A model generated the notes under the pieces. That model searched no databases, was not told where the DNA came from, and saw nothing but the letters and a program-made list of their open reading frames with translations. A stretch of DNA of 64,000 nucleotides, from assembly GCA_050084515.1 (NCBI GenBank), contig CM114271.1:22754001-22818000 (forward strand). The letters run 5' to 3'. This stretch comes from Blasia pusilla. Taxonomy: Eukaryota > Marchantiophyta > Marchantiopsida > Blasiales. Below, piece by piece: positions 10,360 through 22,400 of the stretch. Numbering within the stretch: the stretch's first letter is position 1; every line of letters starts with the position of its first letter. A program made the translations under genes and the position numbers.

Positions 10360-12230
10360 TGGAATCCGTCCAAAAGAAATTTAGATGGAGAGAAGAAGAT
10401 TAGGCAATACCGAATTTATGATTGAAAGGTACTATAAGAAAAATATAACAAGCAATTGAAAAGGAAAAGTGATCTATATGGTATCGGAAGAGGTGGATCA
10501 AGAATATGAATTTCTAATGTCCTTAAAGAGATGGCAAACGTATGTAGGGGCGAAACAGTAAGGTAAGGAGTTGAAAGAACAAGGAAGATTTTTGGGAGGA
10601 TTTGACCTAAAACAAAACCGTACACAAAAATAGGCGCCTACGGAGAAGGAAGAACAACTAGAAAACCTACTTGATATGAAAAGAACGAGCTCGTCAAGAC
10701 GATCGAAACAAGCTCAAACACGTCCAAAACCGACACTCCAAAAGAAAGTATTGAAAGAAATTGGAAACACCAAAAAAAGAGGATATGAGGAGTAAGTGAG
10801 CCACCCACCAAAGATTTCTATGAGGGAATGAGTTCGTAATATTGGGCCCAGTCCGTATCAAAAGATCCAGAAAAGCAAGAGGAATCCCTTTGATTGATGG
10901 TAACCCGATATCACTCTATAAGGAGAGCGCTATGTGTGAAATTGCGTATAGGAATCTATGAACACATTTAGGAGAGAAGGAGGTCCAAAGATCCCAAGAA
11001 TTTTGGAAAACTCAATCTTAAGTGGAAAAAAGAAGACCCCAAAGTTCAAGCTTGAGAAGATGAACACATTGGGCTTTAAATTGAAAAGATTAGATCATCA
11101 TGGAAATAGTTACAAGCAAAATTCTAGACGTCCCTCCATCTCCTCCGCCATAGTCCTCCCTCCATACTCTCCCCAATTTCGATTCTTGCCCAATTTCCAT
11201 ATGCGACAAAAGAGAACAGAATTTTCCTGTATTTCTGAACTAGAGTCTTACCATTGAATTTTTTTTAAACAATTCCATCCGTCTCTTTTCTTTTCTATTT
11301 ACATTTAATGTTTTAATTCTCTTGTTTTGACATGTGTCAACATCATAAGAGGAGGATTCTCTAACCCCATGATAGTATAGATAAAAGGACTCGTGTCATG
11401 CTCAAGGGATTAACCATCTTTCTTGCAAATTCAAAATTTTCTGACAGGTATTTGCAAATCAAACCAACAAGGCATTCATAATATGCAACTAAATGAAAAA
11501 AAATTTGTGAGTAAAGATGAGGAATTAAGATAGGTTTGTGCTACTTTGAAATCTGATTATATATAATATAAGCTCTCTTTTCAAAGTTAACACTAAAGGC
11601 AGTTGCAACGAAGTTCGATTTAAGGGCCATACTAGTTGGGTGATGAGAACTCGAATGGGTGCACACAAGATTCGTAAGCTGGAGCCTAGAAACCTTGTGA
11701 GATTAGTTTTATAGCCTCATAAATTTATCTGAAACCACTTTATTATAAAATAAACCTCAAAGAGGATATATGCATAAGTGGGCAGCGATGACGGAAAAAC
11801 TGCAAGCGTTGCATGTAAGTTTTATGGGAAGCTAATCTGTCCCGAGAATACAATCCCAGATGCGGTTGTTCACGTGTACGGGGTCCATACATTCATACGG
11901 GTCGATCTCTGACGATTTCAACTCTGAGCAGTTGAATCCCTGGCGATAGAAGTAGTCAGAATCTACATCATGGAGGTCCATTTCGTTCTATTTGAGGACG
12001 AATTAAGGTATCACTGCACCCAACTTTCAGCTGCTTCCGGGTCCGCGAAGTTCATGCTGTAGATAAGAGGGCATAGGGGGCGGAGAAGGTGGAAGGGATC
12101 GCCATACAGGAGGTGCGCGCGCTGGTTGTCACAACTTTACTGATCTCATTTATGTACGCCCGCCACGGGAGTGGCTTGTTCAAGACGGATTGGAAGTTTC
12201 CCTTCCAATCCCAAGGAAGGGGGATGCTCA
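10360..12230. other. Intergenic, no gene recognised
   Basis: Possible 5' sequence of the retrotransposon extends somewhat beyond 10360, but its 5' end is not visible. 10960-11260 has a 99-codon plus frame with no family features. 11742-11770 repeats the A/T-rich tail motif of the retrotransposon. 11800-12230 has balanced composition and no recognised product. Confidence 0.45.
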
Positions 12231-13212
12231 CGTCAAACATATTTAGTGACAGTCCATGCAGGTTCATATGAGTCCATGGAGATCGTATGTGCGCTATATG
12301 ATGAAGTCTTAGTCAAGAATTGGATAGTGAGTGTGCAGAGTGCATTAGGCCACGTGGATCTACATTTCGTATGTGCTGAGTCTTTGACTTTGTATCGAGT
12401 CTTATTCAGGAATTATTCTCTCTTCTTGTTTTGACCTGGTTACCTCACTAGAAGGAGTCACCTTTCTTGAGACTCAAGAAGCTCGGGAATAGGACCCGGA
12501 GAGTGCCCCATGGGGATATAGGCCCATATTTCTTTTGCTGGAGCCTTAAGTGGCCCCCGCTTTTTAGTTCAGGGTTTCCCACGATTTTTGGTTGGGATCC
12601 CCATAATGCCTTTAACCTTATCCGCTAACTCGAACCCTTTCTCCTCAGTTACAAACATCTTCCTGAAAGCTTTAGTTTTTAGAGGAATATTACCTCATGG
12701 GTAGGGGCGCGCCCCCTTCTCCAGCTTTCCGATCGCACCACTTACCCAGCTTTGGGCCTACCTTCACTTTTAAGGAGAGGACTATGCCAAAACTCATCAG
12801 GTTAATTAGTGGTTGAGGAGCACGGGTTTGGGAGTGGTGGCCCAAGGGCGAATGCTACAAGGCGGCGGCGGCGGCGGGCAGGGCGGCGGCGGCGGCGGCG
12901 GCGGCGAAGAAGCTCGAGGGACATCATCTTCACATGAGAGAAGTTTGAAATCTCCACTCGAGAAATGGGTTTTAGGCAGGCGGGTCTTTGACGTGGAGTA
13001 ATGGGATTTGCGGCGGGCTCGGCTGTGAGACGGCGGCCTAAGGCCCACCAGCTCTTTGTTGTTGCTGATACTTGTTGGTGAGTTTTCGTTAGGGGGAATG
13101 CCCCTTCTTCCTTTTTCAGTCGTCGTGTTGTGGCCTTGAGGTTTGACTCTTTGAGTCCCCCTCTTTTGTACTTCCGATGGGTTTTCCATCACTCGTTTTT
13201 ATCGAAGTGCAT
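12231..13212. repeat. Tandem duplication, unit 1 (full)
   Basis: The unit begins CGTCAAACATATTTAGTGAC and is about 982 bp. Its first 105 bp or so recur exactly at 13213. It also contains a GTTAATTAGTGGTTGAGGAG block (12803) and, from about 12810, a fragment of the 3' part of the restriction-endonuclease retrotransposon with a GGC trinucleotide run. Confidence 0.85.
12810..13200 (+). mobile_element. 3' fragment of the restriction-endonuclease retrotransposon
   Basis: GTGGCCCAAGGGCGAATGCT, CTCCACTCGAGAAATGGGTT, TTGTTGTTGCTGAT and GGGGGAATGCCCC all occur in the same order as in the plus-strand fragment at 45850-46290. Internal deletions have removed about a third. It also carries TTTGACTCTTTGAGTCCCCC, which recurs at 60058. 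A GGC microsatellite (12861-12905) has grown at the position where the 45-kb copy has CCGCCGCCGCC. Confidence 0.7.
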
Positions 13213-13690
13213 CTTTCTTTTCGTCAAACATATTTAGTGACAGTCCATGCAGGTTCATATGAGTCCATGGAGATCGTATGTGCGCTATATGATGAAGTCT
13301 TAGTCAAGAATTGGATAGTGAGTGTGAGTGCATGGAGATCGTATGTGCTGTTTGACGGAGTCTTATTCAGGAATTAGATAGTGAAAGGAGTGAACTCAAG
13401 AAGACGGGAATGGAGAGCGATATACCCATAGCTCGGAGCCTTAATAGTTCAGGGTTTCCCACGAATTGGGATCCCCATAATGCCCTAACCTATCCGCTAA
13501 CTCGCGAACCCTCAACAAACATCTAAAGCTTTAAGGTTACCCCAACCAGTACCTTCACTTTTAAGGAGGGACTATGCCAAAACTCATCAGGTTAATTAGT
13601 GGTTGAGGAGCACGGGTTTGGGACGTGCTCACATCATACATGAGAGAAGTTTGAAAATACGGTTTTCGCAGGTTGACGTGGAGTCTAGTT
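13213..13690. repeat. Tandem duplication, unit 2 (with many small deletions)
   Basis: It follows unit 1 directly. After about 105 identical bases it keeps the order of unit 1 but is less than half as long. TTTAACCTTATCC in unit 1 is CTAACCTATCC here; CCCACGATTTTTGGTTGGG is CCCACGAATTGGG; the GGC run and its flanks are missing. Losses fall mostly in homopolymers and short repeats. It ends where the hAT-like copy at 13733 begins. Confidence 0.8.
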
Positions 13691-13732
13691 GCCGGCCCAA
13701 AACCACCACTTGTCCACTGCTGGACTAGATAT

Positions 13733-14118
13733 CAAGGTTGTACACGGACAAATTTTGTGTCCATCAGTAAGACAAACATGTCTGTGTGAGCCCGGGTACC
13801 GCCACCTCGCATCCAAGCCCACCAAACCCGTAATGTAGTCCCAAGTTGGCCGAGCCCGCATGAAGCCCGCGGTAGGCATGTAGGGCTCTGAGTCTGTCCT
13901 ACATGGCTTGAGGTCTGTCATGCACAAGCTTGACCAAGACCTACGGGCCCTATGCAGGCTGAGGCCCGCGCGCAGGCTTCATGCGGACTACAAGATGGGT
14001 GCGGGCTCGACCAGCTTGGGTCTACATTATGGGCTCGACACGCTCAAGGGGAGGCTCAGATGCGGGCGGGAGACCCATTGGGCATGTCCGTGGACATGTT
14101 CCTTTCTGTGCAACCTTG
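13733..14118. mobile_element. hAT-like non-autonomous element, copy 3 (386 bp)
   Basis: The ends are CAAGGTTGTACACGGACAAA and TTTCTGTGCAACCTTG. The flanks are CTAGATAT (13725-13732) and CCGAATAT (14119-14126), an 8-bp duplication in which the three differences are all transitions. GGCATGTCCGTGGACATG lies inside the right end. The core has GAGCCCG and GGGCTC words. The length matches the 4776 copy to one base. Confidence 0.85.
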
Positions 14119-14689
14119 CCGAATATCCGACCTATGCTGCTTTCTATCGACATATATGCATACCATCAACATGCATGTGAGCCATGTGGCTATATGCACA
14201 TGTCCGGATAACATTCGTTTGAAATTTGAAAATCTTTATAGGTAGAGTCCGATATCGCGTTCAAAAACCATTGTTTCTTCTTCCCTCCATTCTTTGCAAG
14301 GCCTGAGCTTATTCTTGCTATAGGAAATGCGCCATGTTTTGGTATTCTTCATTCTCCATTCCCCAACCCCGTAGTTTCATCTTCAATATTAGTTGCCTTT
14401 CTGGACTTATATGCGCATATGTATTGTGTGCTATGTTGAATTATTGCTGGGTGTGGATAGTTTAGCACAGCTGTCGCTTTGCGTTGTTTTCCCCGCGGAT
14501 TTTTTGTGGAATGGAAATCCGTATGCCCATGGACGGCAACGAGCACAAAATCGTTCCTAATGAAATCATTTAGAATCCGTTCCACAAAATGGTTTTTCTC
14601 CACATGACCATTATAGCCCGCATTTTTTCCATCCATAGTAACCTCCGTCACGTTTTCTCCCAACCTTGGCGTTGTTTTTTTCAAATAGT

Positions 14690-15560
14690 TCACTTTGCTA
14701 CTAAATATTTCCCATTTGGTGCAGAAATGGGAAACGTTCTTTCATCTTCCGGAGTATGCGGAATGTTTCCAATGCAACAGCACGGAAGCCATTCCATTTA
14801 GACAAGCTTGAAGTGACCATTTAAGTGACTTGCTATTTTCGTCCTTGAGTTTTCCTACCCGCTTCTCATCATCTGCGGCTGTGACTAAATGGGATTCAGT
14901 CCTAGGCTTGTGGGAATGGAATTCTTTCTATCCTCCTAGAACAACATTCAAATTTTGAGTGTTGTATTTTTCCATCCGTATTGGTCTTCTCGATCACATT
15001 TACAATGAAGCTTCACATATTTTTTTGCATTTCCCCCCCAGTCGTTGCTAAATGTTCCCCGTTCTCCATTCAGTGCAATAATGGATCTACATCTTTAGGA
15101 GTATGCGGAATGGTCTCCAATAGAATAACACATAAAGCCATTCAACTCGTGTGAGCTTGAAGTGACCATTTCAGTGACTTTCTATTTTCTTCCTTAAGTT
15201 GTTTCACCTGTTGCTCATCCTCTACAACTTTGTATGGAACTAGGATTCAATCCTAGGCTTGTGGAAACAATATTCTATCCTCCTAGGACAGTATTACAGC
15301 GGCATATTTTTTCCATCCGTATTGGTCTGCCCGGCCACGTTTACGATGAAGCTTACCGTCTCTTTTTCTTGGAAAATGGTTTGTCCGTCACGGCGCTTTG
15401 CATTGTTGTACTGTCGCTATTGAATGCTATTTTTTCTCTACTTAGTGCCAAAATGGCTCTCCCTCTTGGTCACTATGCCAAAGGATTTCCAATGCAATAG
15501 CACGGAAGCCATTCCGCCAATCCACCTCATAAACCCTCATAATTAAAGTGACCCTTTTGA
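14690..15560. repeat. Degenerate tandem repeat, about 350-bp period
   Basis: GGAATGTTTCCAATGCAACA, GCTTGAAGTGACCATTT, ATTCAGTCCTAGGCTTGTGG and TTTTCCATCCGTATTGGTCT occur at 14760-14990 and again, diverged, at 15109-15330. The first motifs start a third unit at about 15485. Short open frames here are by-products of the repeat. Confidence 0.7.
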
Positions 15561-16089
15561 TGGCGCTCCGAAGCCCTTCCAATTAAGTTTGTATGATTTT
15601 GCCCAAGTTATTATTCTAGTCACCATCTTGGGACATTATCCACATGGGTCTTATCTATAGTCAAGGCCGGACTAAACCTTTATATTGGAGGTGGATGTGT
15701 TCCCATATGTCTATGATTTCCTCTATACTCACGGCCATCTCAATCCCCAAGCGGAACTTATGGAATGGTTTTCGAGGTAACAAACATAAATCCATTTTGT
15801 AAAATGAATACTTATCATTTCGATAAACCATCATTGAAGGATGGAAAAATCACAATCTAGTTTTTGGCTCCATGTACTTATATTACCAGCGTAATGTGAT
15901 CTTTCAATCATCGAAGAATATATTGAAGCAAAAATTGAATTAGGTGAGAGTCTAATGAAGACAATAGGACTTCTTGTGGGAAATGGTGGATACACATACC
16001 ACAAACATTGGTCCATAACACCCCCATGGAATGATTTCCCTTATGTCACGGAGGACGACATTCCGCACCACAAATGTTGTATCAGGTCT

Positions 16090-17310
16090 CCCCTCACTAT
16101 AAATGACGGAATAATTTTCAAATAAATAATGGGGAATTTAAAGCTACTAAAATTCCATAAGAAAAGCCATATGACTATGATGTCCTTGTAGGGTCGCAAG
16201 ATCCCACTCCAATTGGCGGAATGGTTTCCACGATAACAAACAAGAAGCCATTACACATAAGGGGGGAATGCTTTCATTTTCCGGAAACCTTTGCCCAAGG
16301 ATTACAAAAGCACAAGCATCTAGGAAGCCATTCAACGTGTTTAGCCACAAAGGGACCTCAAAAAATTCCTTCATCCATATTACTCTTAGGTTCTTATAGG
16401 TTGCATTATAAGATTGAAGTTAAAAATGGACTCAAGATGTTAGTATGAATTTGAAAAGGTTCTGCTCCTATATGACTCGATGTCCTTATAGGGTGCAAGG
16501 TCATCCACCCCACTACAATTCACGGAATGATTTCTAAGACGAGAAATAGGAATTCATTTTGCATATTAAAGGCATCCCATTTCGAGAAACCTTCACCCAA
16601 GAATCACAAAAGTACAACCATACGGGAAGTCATTAGGATTTTTTCTTTAGAAAATTCTTGCTCTGATATGACTCTAATGGCATTGTAGAGTTCAAGGTCA
16701 TCCACCCCATTACAATTGGTGGAATGGTTTCTAAAATGAGAAATAGGAAGTTATTTTGTACAGTAAAAGAGTTCCATTTCGAGAAACCTTCATCTAGGGA
16801 TTACAAAAGAAAAACCATGTAGGAGGCCATTGAGAGTGTTTATTCACAAAAGTCTTGCTCCTATATGACTTTGATGCCATTCTAAGCTGTAAGGTCATGC
16901 ATCCCACTACAATTGGTGGAATCGTTTCCAAGATTAGATATAAGAAGTCATTCTGCACGCTGAATGTGTCCCATTTTCAGAAACCTTCATGTGATTTTAA
17001 AAAGGACATGTTCGCATATGACTCTAATTTCCATATTGGTTGCAACCGTGCAAGGTCATCCACTTGGCGGAATAATTTCCATAGAGAGAAATAAGAAGCC
17101 CTTTTGCACAAGGAGGAAGAGTTCTATTTCCATAAATCTTCACCCAAGGATTGCAAACGCACATCTACATAGGAAGCCATCTCGAGTATTTAGTCACTAG
17201 CAAACTCAATTGACTTGCAAGAATTTACAAAAGTCCTACCCTTATAACAAAAACATTCATCCAAGGATTCCACAAGTACTTCCATATAGGAAACCATGTT
17301 GAGTGTTGAG
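16090..17310. repeat. Degenerate tandem repeat, about 200-bp period
   Basis: A unit containing CACTACAATTGGTGGAATGG, AGAAATAGGAAG and TTCCATTTCGAGAAACCTTC recurs near 16210, 16508, 16710, 16908 and 17065, with spacings of about 300, 200, 200 and 155 bp. A TATGACTCTAATG motif begins several units. It looks like an old satellite-type array. No gene is seen. Confidence 0.7.
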
Positions 17311-18834
17311 CCATAAACACAATGCATATGTTGTTTAGAATATTCAAAAACTTCTGCTTTCATAATATTTCTTCCAAACTTGGGAAATTAACCTGGGAAA
17401 CCATCAAAATTAACAATCAGTTGTTGTTCATGCATGCTAGTTGTATATCTGAAATCTTTTATCTATTTCTGTACTGCTTTCGGTATGTTGTTGTGAATCT
17501 CCCATTGATGTATTATCATGAAGAACCATGTTTGAACATTCAAAGGAGAGGTAAAAAATTTTGATGGGGAATGGGTCTTCTCACCACTTAAGTTCAAATT
17601 TTAAACATGTATTTAACTAAAACCTATTTTTTGATATGTTATAGGATGTAGGGGAATCGAAATACACCTTCTTCCGCATCCACTTAAAAAGAGACATTAT
17701 CAATTATAGCGTTTACACCATGGCCATTGGATTGTTTTCGAATGAGCTTTAGATAAACCATCCCAATATGGCGTGTATCAAATTTGGTTCAAAGAATTTT
17801 TACCTTATCCGCTTCATTATACTCTTCCCTCAAAAAGAAAAAAATTTGATTCACAAACACAAAGCACGGAAAATGATGGATAAAAATAGGCATTTCATCT
17901 AGAATTTTTGCACTTGTATGTAATGTTAATCATTCCAAGGAAAGTGAAGTGTGGCCTTACAATATGCTTGCATATATTCCGCTTTAGAGACCACACACAA
18001 CCACAATGCCTTGCTTTATATTGTAATTATATACTTCATACCACTTATTATACTGCAAACTCTCGCTGTGCTTACTTGCCTCGTCATTGCTGTGATCTCC
18101 ATATCATCACATAGGATTCCTCTTCCTTTTAAGAGAGCAATATTGATGTATTTTTCAAGAGTAACATTTATCGCAAATCCCATTTTTTTCAATAACTGTA
18201 TGTGGAAATATCATATCCAAAAATCTTCGCTCAATTTCCAGACAAAGTAATCCCCTCTCCTTTGAGATAATTTCCTCTTATCATTATTCAACATAGCCTT
18301 TATGCTTCCATGAAAATTCACAATAGTTTCGTTAGTATCTCGGTTTGCATGTGGATAGTACCTCATTTTCCTTTCCCCATCTATTTGAAATAAGTGGGTC
18401 AAGTGTCAGATAGTACTCCCATATAAGCATGTAGGCCATCATATGTCAGATATCAACATAAATGGTGCACCCACCACGTTTAGGTTCTCAATATATTTGA
18501 ATGTTCTTGATGAATTCACTTTTGTCTTGAAATTTGAAGTGGAACTATCCACTCCAAATTCACTTCTTTTTTATTACACTCTAGTTATTGCATATACATT
18601 TGGAACCCATTATGGCCCGAATGACTTGCACCATTTCCAACAAGAGGTTTTTCAAATGTGCCCACTCTCCACTTCCATCCATTTATATGGTGATATGTGT
18701 AAGCATGCTATTGGATGAAAAAATGTTGAACTTTGCTTTATAACCAAGAAGAAAAGTATTAAAGAATGGTTTGTGGCACTTTTTTCACATCATTTCCTCG
18801 GGGTTTTTTATAGGTCTCTGGTCCCCAAAAGTAA
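17310..18834. other. AT-rich intergenic DNA, no gene seen
   Basis: A few frames of 60-100 codons occur on both strands but none shows a known domain, splice context or unusual composition. Some repeat words from the 16-17 kb array fade out here. Confidence 0.5.
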
Positions 18835-19552
18835 TAAGGTTGCACGGAAATGAACAAGTCCGTCCATGGAATGGACATATCGGAAATACCGGGCCTGCAC
18901 CTGGGCCCGCACCCAAGCCCGCCTCGGAGCCCACCACCTAGGCCCGGGCTGACGGAGCCCGCACCCATTGCGTGGCTTGCAGGGCGGGCTCGGGGCAGGT
19001 GCGGGCTCCATGCAGGCAGGCGCGAGCTTAGGCCTCATTGGGCGCGGCCTAGGGCGGGCAGGTAGCCCCGCGCTCTCACGCCGGGCAGGTGTAGGCTCCT
19101 TGCGGGTAGGTGCAGGCTTAGGGCGGGCAGGCGCGGGCTCAAGCGTGATTGGGCGCGGGCTAGGGTGAGCAGGGGCGAGCTCCCGATAGGCATGTGCAAG
19201 CTTCGGGCGGGCAGGTGCGGGCCTAAGGCGAGCAAGCGTGGGCTCTCGGATGATTGGGAATGGGCTAGGGCGGGCAGGCGCAGGCAGGCGTGGGCTCAGG
19301 GTAGATTGACGGGCAGGTGCGGGCTCCAAGCGGGTAAATGCAAGCTCCAAGCGGATAGGCGCGGGCTCAAGGGCCCGCACCGAACCTGCCGGCAACCCGC
19401 ACCCGTTGCGTGGCCCGCGGCCCGACCAAGGGCGGGCTTGATGCGGGCTTGGATGCGGGATCGGGTGTGGACCCCGGGTTCCGGGGCTTGCACGGGAACC
19501 CGGGGACATAAGTCCATAGACATGGACATGTCCGTGGACATGGACTTTCCTG
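18835..19552. mobile_element. hAT-like non-autonomous element, copy 4 (718 bp) with perfect 8-bp duplication
   Basis: The left end is TAAGGTTGCACGGAAATG and the right end is CATGGACTTTCCTG. It is flanked by AAAAGTAA on both sides (18827-18834 and 19553-19560), an exact 8-bp target duplication. The core from about 18890 to 19490 is a dense array of GCGGGCTC and GGCAGGTGCGGGCTC-type words. This gives long but meaningless Pro/Ala/Arg-rich frames on both strands. GGACATGTCC, a perfect palindrome, sits near the right end. Confidence 0.85.
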
Positions 19553-21197
19553 AAAAGTAAGAGATAGTAGGCCTCAAGGTCATAAATAAAGGTGACAGTT
19601 GCAAACTTGGGTGTCAATGTCTTTTTACAATCCTTGAAATGACCACTCCTTCATATGTGACAAAAATCACCCACAAGAAGAAAATTCATGTGGATAAAGC
19701 CGACAAGCCATGCCATGGAAAGGATGATGAAGAATCCTTAAAAACATCCACGATGTTTTCTCGTCATATTTTTTATGATTTGAAGAACGATGTGAAAGAG
19801 AGACTTGACTTGGGGGTAAAGCCCCACTAGATCCAAGCAGAGCACTGAGTCTCAAAGATGTTGAAAATGAACTCGCAAACAGATCCTAACTTTGAACACG
19901 GTTAGACTCGAGATGACTTTATGCAGATGCATGATATGCACAACAACAAAAAAAATAAAATTCAGTAAGGAGGCATTTCCTTATGGAAGAAACGAGAACA
20001 AGTCCACGAGTTTTTTTTATGGAGTATTATCCCTTTTCATATATAAGCCTTACATAGATGAAACGCGTCCATTTATTTTGGGATTCTAAAGGCAATGGTA
20101 GCTTTAAGCTCTTGCAAAGCATGTGATAGAGGACCATCTTAATTTTTGGTCATGAGGTTTGTGCCACAAAATCGCAATAATGAAGGATGAAGAGTAGGTT
20201 TTTTCAGACCATAGGACCTAGGACCATAACACCCTAGGACCTAGGAACAATCCAACTTTCTCTTACTTCCTCCATACCATCCAATATTATTAAGGAAAAT
20301 AAAAACCTTAAAACCGTTCGATCTCACTAGGATATATGAAAAACATTTGGTATGAAACAAGGTTTTCATGATAAAGAGGTTATTTAATATGAAGTTGAGG
20401 AAAAAAAGTTTCAAGGGTAAATATCTTAATTAGTTACAAATTCTCACACTAACAAACCAATTAAATAAAAATTTCAACTCATTTCAGACCAAAGTTCAGC
20501 CAAAATTTTAACCCCAAAATTTTGAAAATTCTCAAAAAAATTCCCCAAAATTTGTGCATCAATTTTTTTCGAGCATTGATCAAGGGAGGCGCCTACTGCC
20601 TTGCCGCCTTGCCTTTGGAGATTGTGTGGAGCTAAATTTGTCAAGTTAGTCTTTATTTCGGCCTATTTGGTTGGCTATAACTAAATTCTAAGAAAAATGC
20701 CAAAATTATTCCAATATAAATGAGTTAAAGGACTAGGTAAAGGGAGGAGTTTGGATTAGCTTTGTATATAAGAAAATTGAAAGAAGTTGAAGCACTAATA
20801 TTTTGTTGAGAAGCTAGTCTAAGAGGAGTTTATCGTTGCTCATGGTAGAGGATTGTATTATAGCCTCTTATTAGCTTCAGGTGATAAACCATTTGTTTTG
20901 TTTGGAGGTGGGGAGGTTACAAATGATCTAATTACAGTCGTAGACAAAGGGTTAAATATATTTAGTGATATATCCACAACAAATGTGGATTGAGATCTTT
21001 GGCTTTTGAAGACATGGAATGGTTTGAATGCCTTTGCTCAAGAGCAATTCATATTCTCTTAGAGCGGTGAAGGAAATAGAAACAAGAATACAAGCATTTC
21101 CAATTAGTATATATGCTAATTCACGCATATTCTTACCAAGAAATGGAAAGAAGCAAGAAACTCACATTCGCAAATGCTTCAGGTTTCATTTTCTAAT
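19553..21197. other. AT-rich intergenic DNA, no gene seen
   Basis: No frame of note and no recognised transposon end is seen up to the CACTA element. A short GC-rich patch at about 20580-20640 has no coding signal. Confidence 0.5.
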
Positions 21198-21214
21198 CAC
21201 TAGAAGGAAATGAA

Positions 21215-22400
21215 GATTTCATGACTATGATATATGACTACCCAGAGTCATATATTACATATCGTGACTTTGTATGACTACTGACTTACAAAGTAAAAAA
21301 AGCATAGTCATGAAACATTCTATATGACTCATGACTCAGATGGTGAATGACATGGAATAATTATTAAGTTTTCTTGATGAATAATCTTATGCAGTCATGA
21401 AACCATAACTGAGCAAGTCCACGTAAGCTTAAGAAGGTCAGGTTGACATGTATTAAAGACAAGAATATGGGTTTCACTCATGATTCATAGGTGCCACATC
21501 ATCTTGATGACATATAAAAATGGCAAAATAAATGGTTTGAGTTATAAATAGACACATACCATGTCACATTTGGAGGTCTTAATCCCTATGTGACACGTGT
21601 GAATTAGAATATTGGAAAGTACTTAATGACTTCTTAAGTCATGTCATATTCCTATTTGAGTCATGTCCATAGCATGGTTGGTCACGTAGGGAGTCATAGA
21701 ATATCTTGGATAGTGTGACTAAGATTATAACTTAATGATACCAGTAGTCCTATTAAATCACTCAATTAGTCATGAAACTATTGTACAAGTGAATTATTTA
21801 ACTCATCAAGCCAAGCCATGTTACAATTTCAGTCATATCAATTATGCTTATAGTATGGTAGGTGATTGAGGGAGTCATATGATGTCATAAATAGGGTGAC
21901 AAATTAAGTGACTTTATAGTCATAATCTGATGACTCCGACAATCATATTAACTTACTCGCATGATCTTGGAGATCGTTATCTAGTCATGAAACCAATGTA
22001 TAGGGTAATTATTTGGATGTGTGAAGATTACAAATTCCAGTTTTAATGTTAAATGCATGACTACACTAGTCATGTTTAATCATCTCACTAGTCTTGTTCA
22101 ATCATCATCACTAAGGAAGTCATTCATAAAGTACTCATGGCTAAATCATGACTAAGGGAGTCATGCATTTATCATTTTACAAATCGAATAGTCATATGTT
22201 CAATGAGTGACTAAGAGAGTCACATGCAATTGCAAAAGATGTGCCTGAAGTCATTTAAATAGTTATGGAAGATCAAATTGAATCAGAATTCATGACTTAG
22301 CAAGTCAATTTCACTTGGCATGGCACGACTACAACTTAGTCAAAATCCTGAATTATTGCTAGTAGCCATGATATAATAGTAAACCATGACTAAAATGAGT
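21215..22400. repeat. Left subterminal ATGACT/AGTCAT repeats of the CACTA element
   Basis: The hexamer ATGACT or its complement AGTCAT occurs every 20-60 bp in both orientations, often extended as AGTCATGA. The density falls sharply after 22400, where coding remnants begin. The same motif is dense at 31930-32560 next to the opposite end. In En/Spm elements such motif clusters are where TnpA binds. Confidence 0.7.

Larger units (their letters stand above)
6690..10360 (-). mobile_element. Non-LTR retrotransposon with restriction-like endonuclease (R2/R4/NeSL-like), decayed
   Basis: Read on the minus strand, the parts follow the order of early-branching non-LTR elements. They are a proline-rich N-terminal part (10353-9850), a CxxC zinc-finger stub (9841-9794), a reverse transcriptase (about 9600-7780), then a CxC...HxxxC knuckle and restriction-like endonuclease (7590-6848). 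The 3' region after the last stop ends in an A/T-rich tail near 6700. There is no apurinic-type endonuclease domain before the reverse transcriptase, which separates it from the L1 and RTE lineages usual in seed plants. Stops and frameshifts break it into at least five pieces, so it is dead. A short stretch resembling its 3' tail (TTTATTATAAAATAAA) recurs at 11742-11770. Confidence 0.75.

Noticed and set aside
12806-13192. Poly-proline / poly-glycine frames
   Set aside because: They come from a GGC microsatellite in a retrotransposon fragment; both strands are open.
18808-19617. Long Pro/Ala/Arg-rich frames on both strands
   Set aside because: They are translations of the GC-rich tandem array inside a hAT-like element; every frame stays open because the words lack stops. 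No domain or start context.
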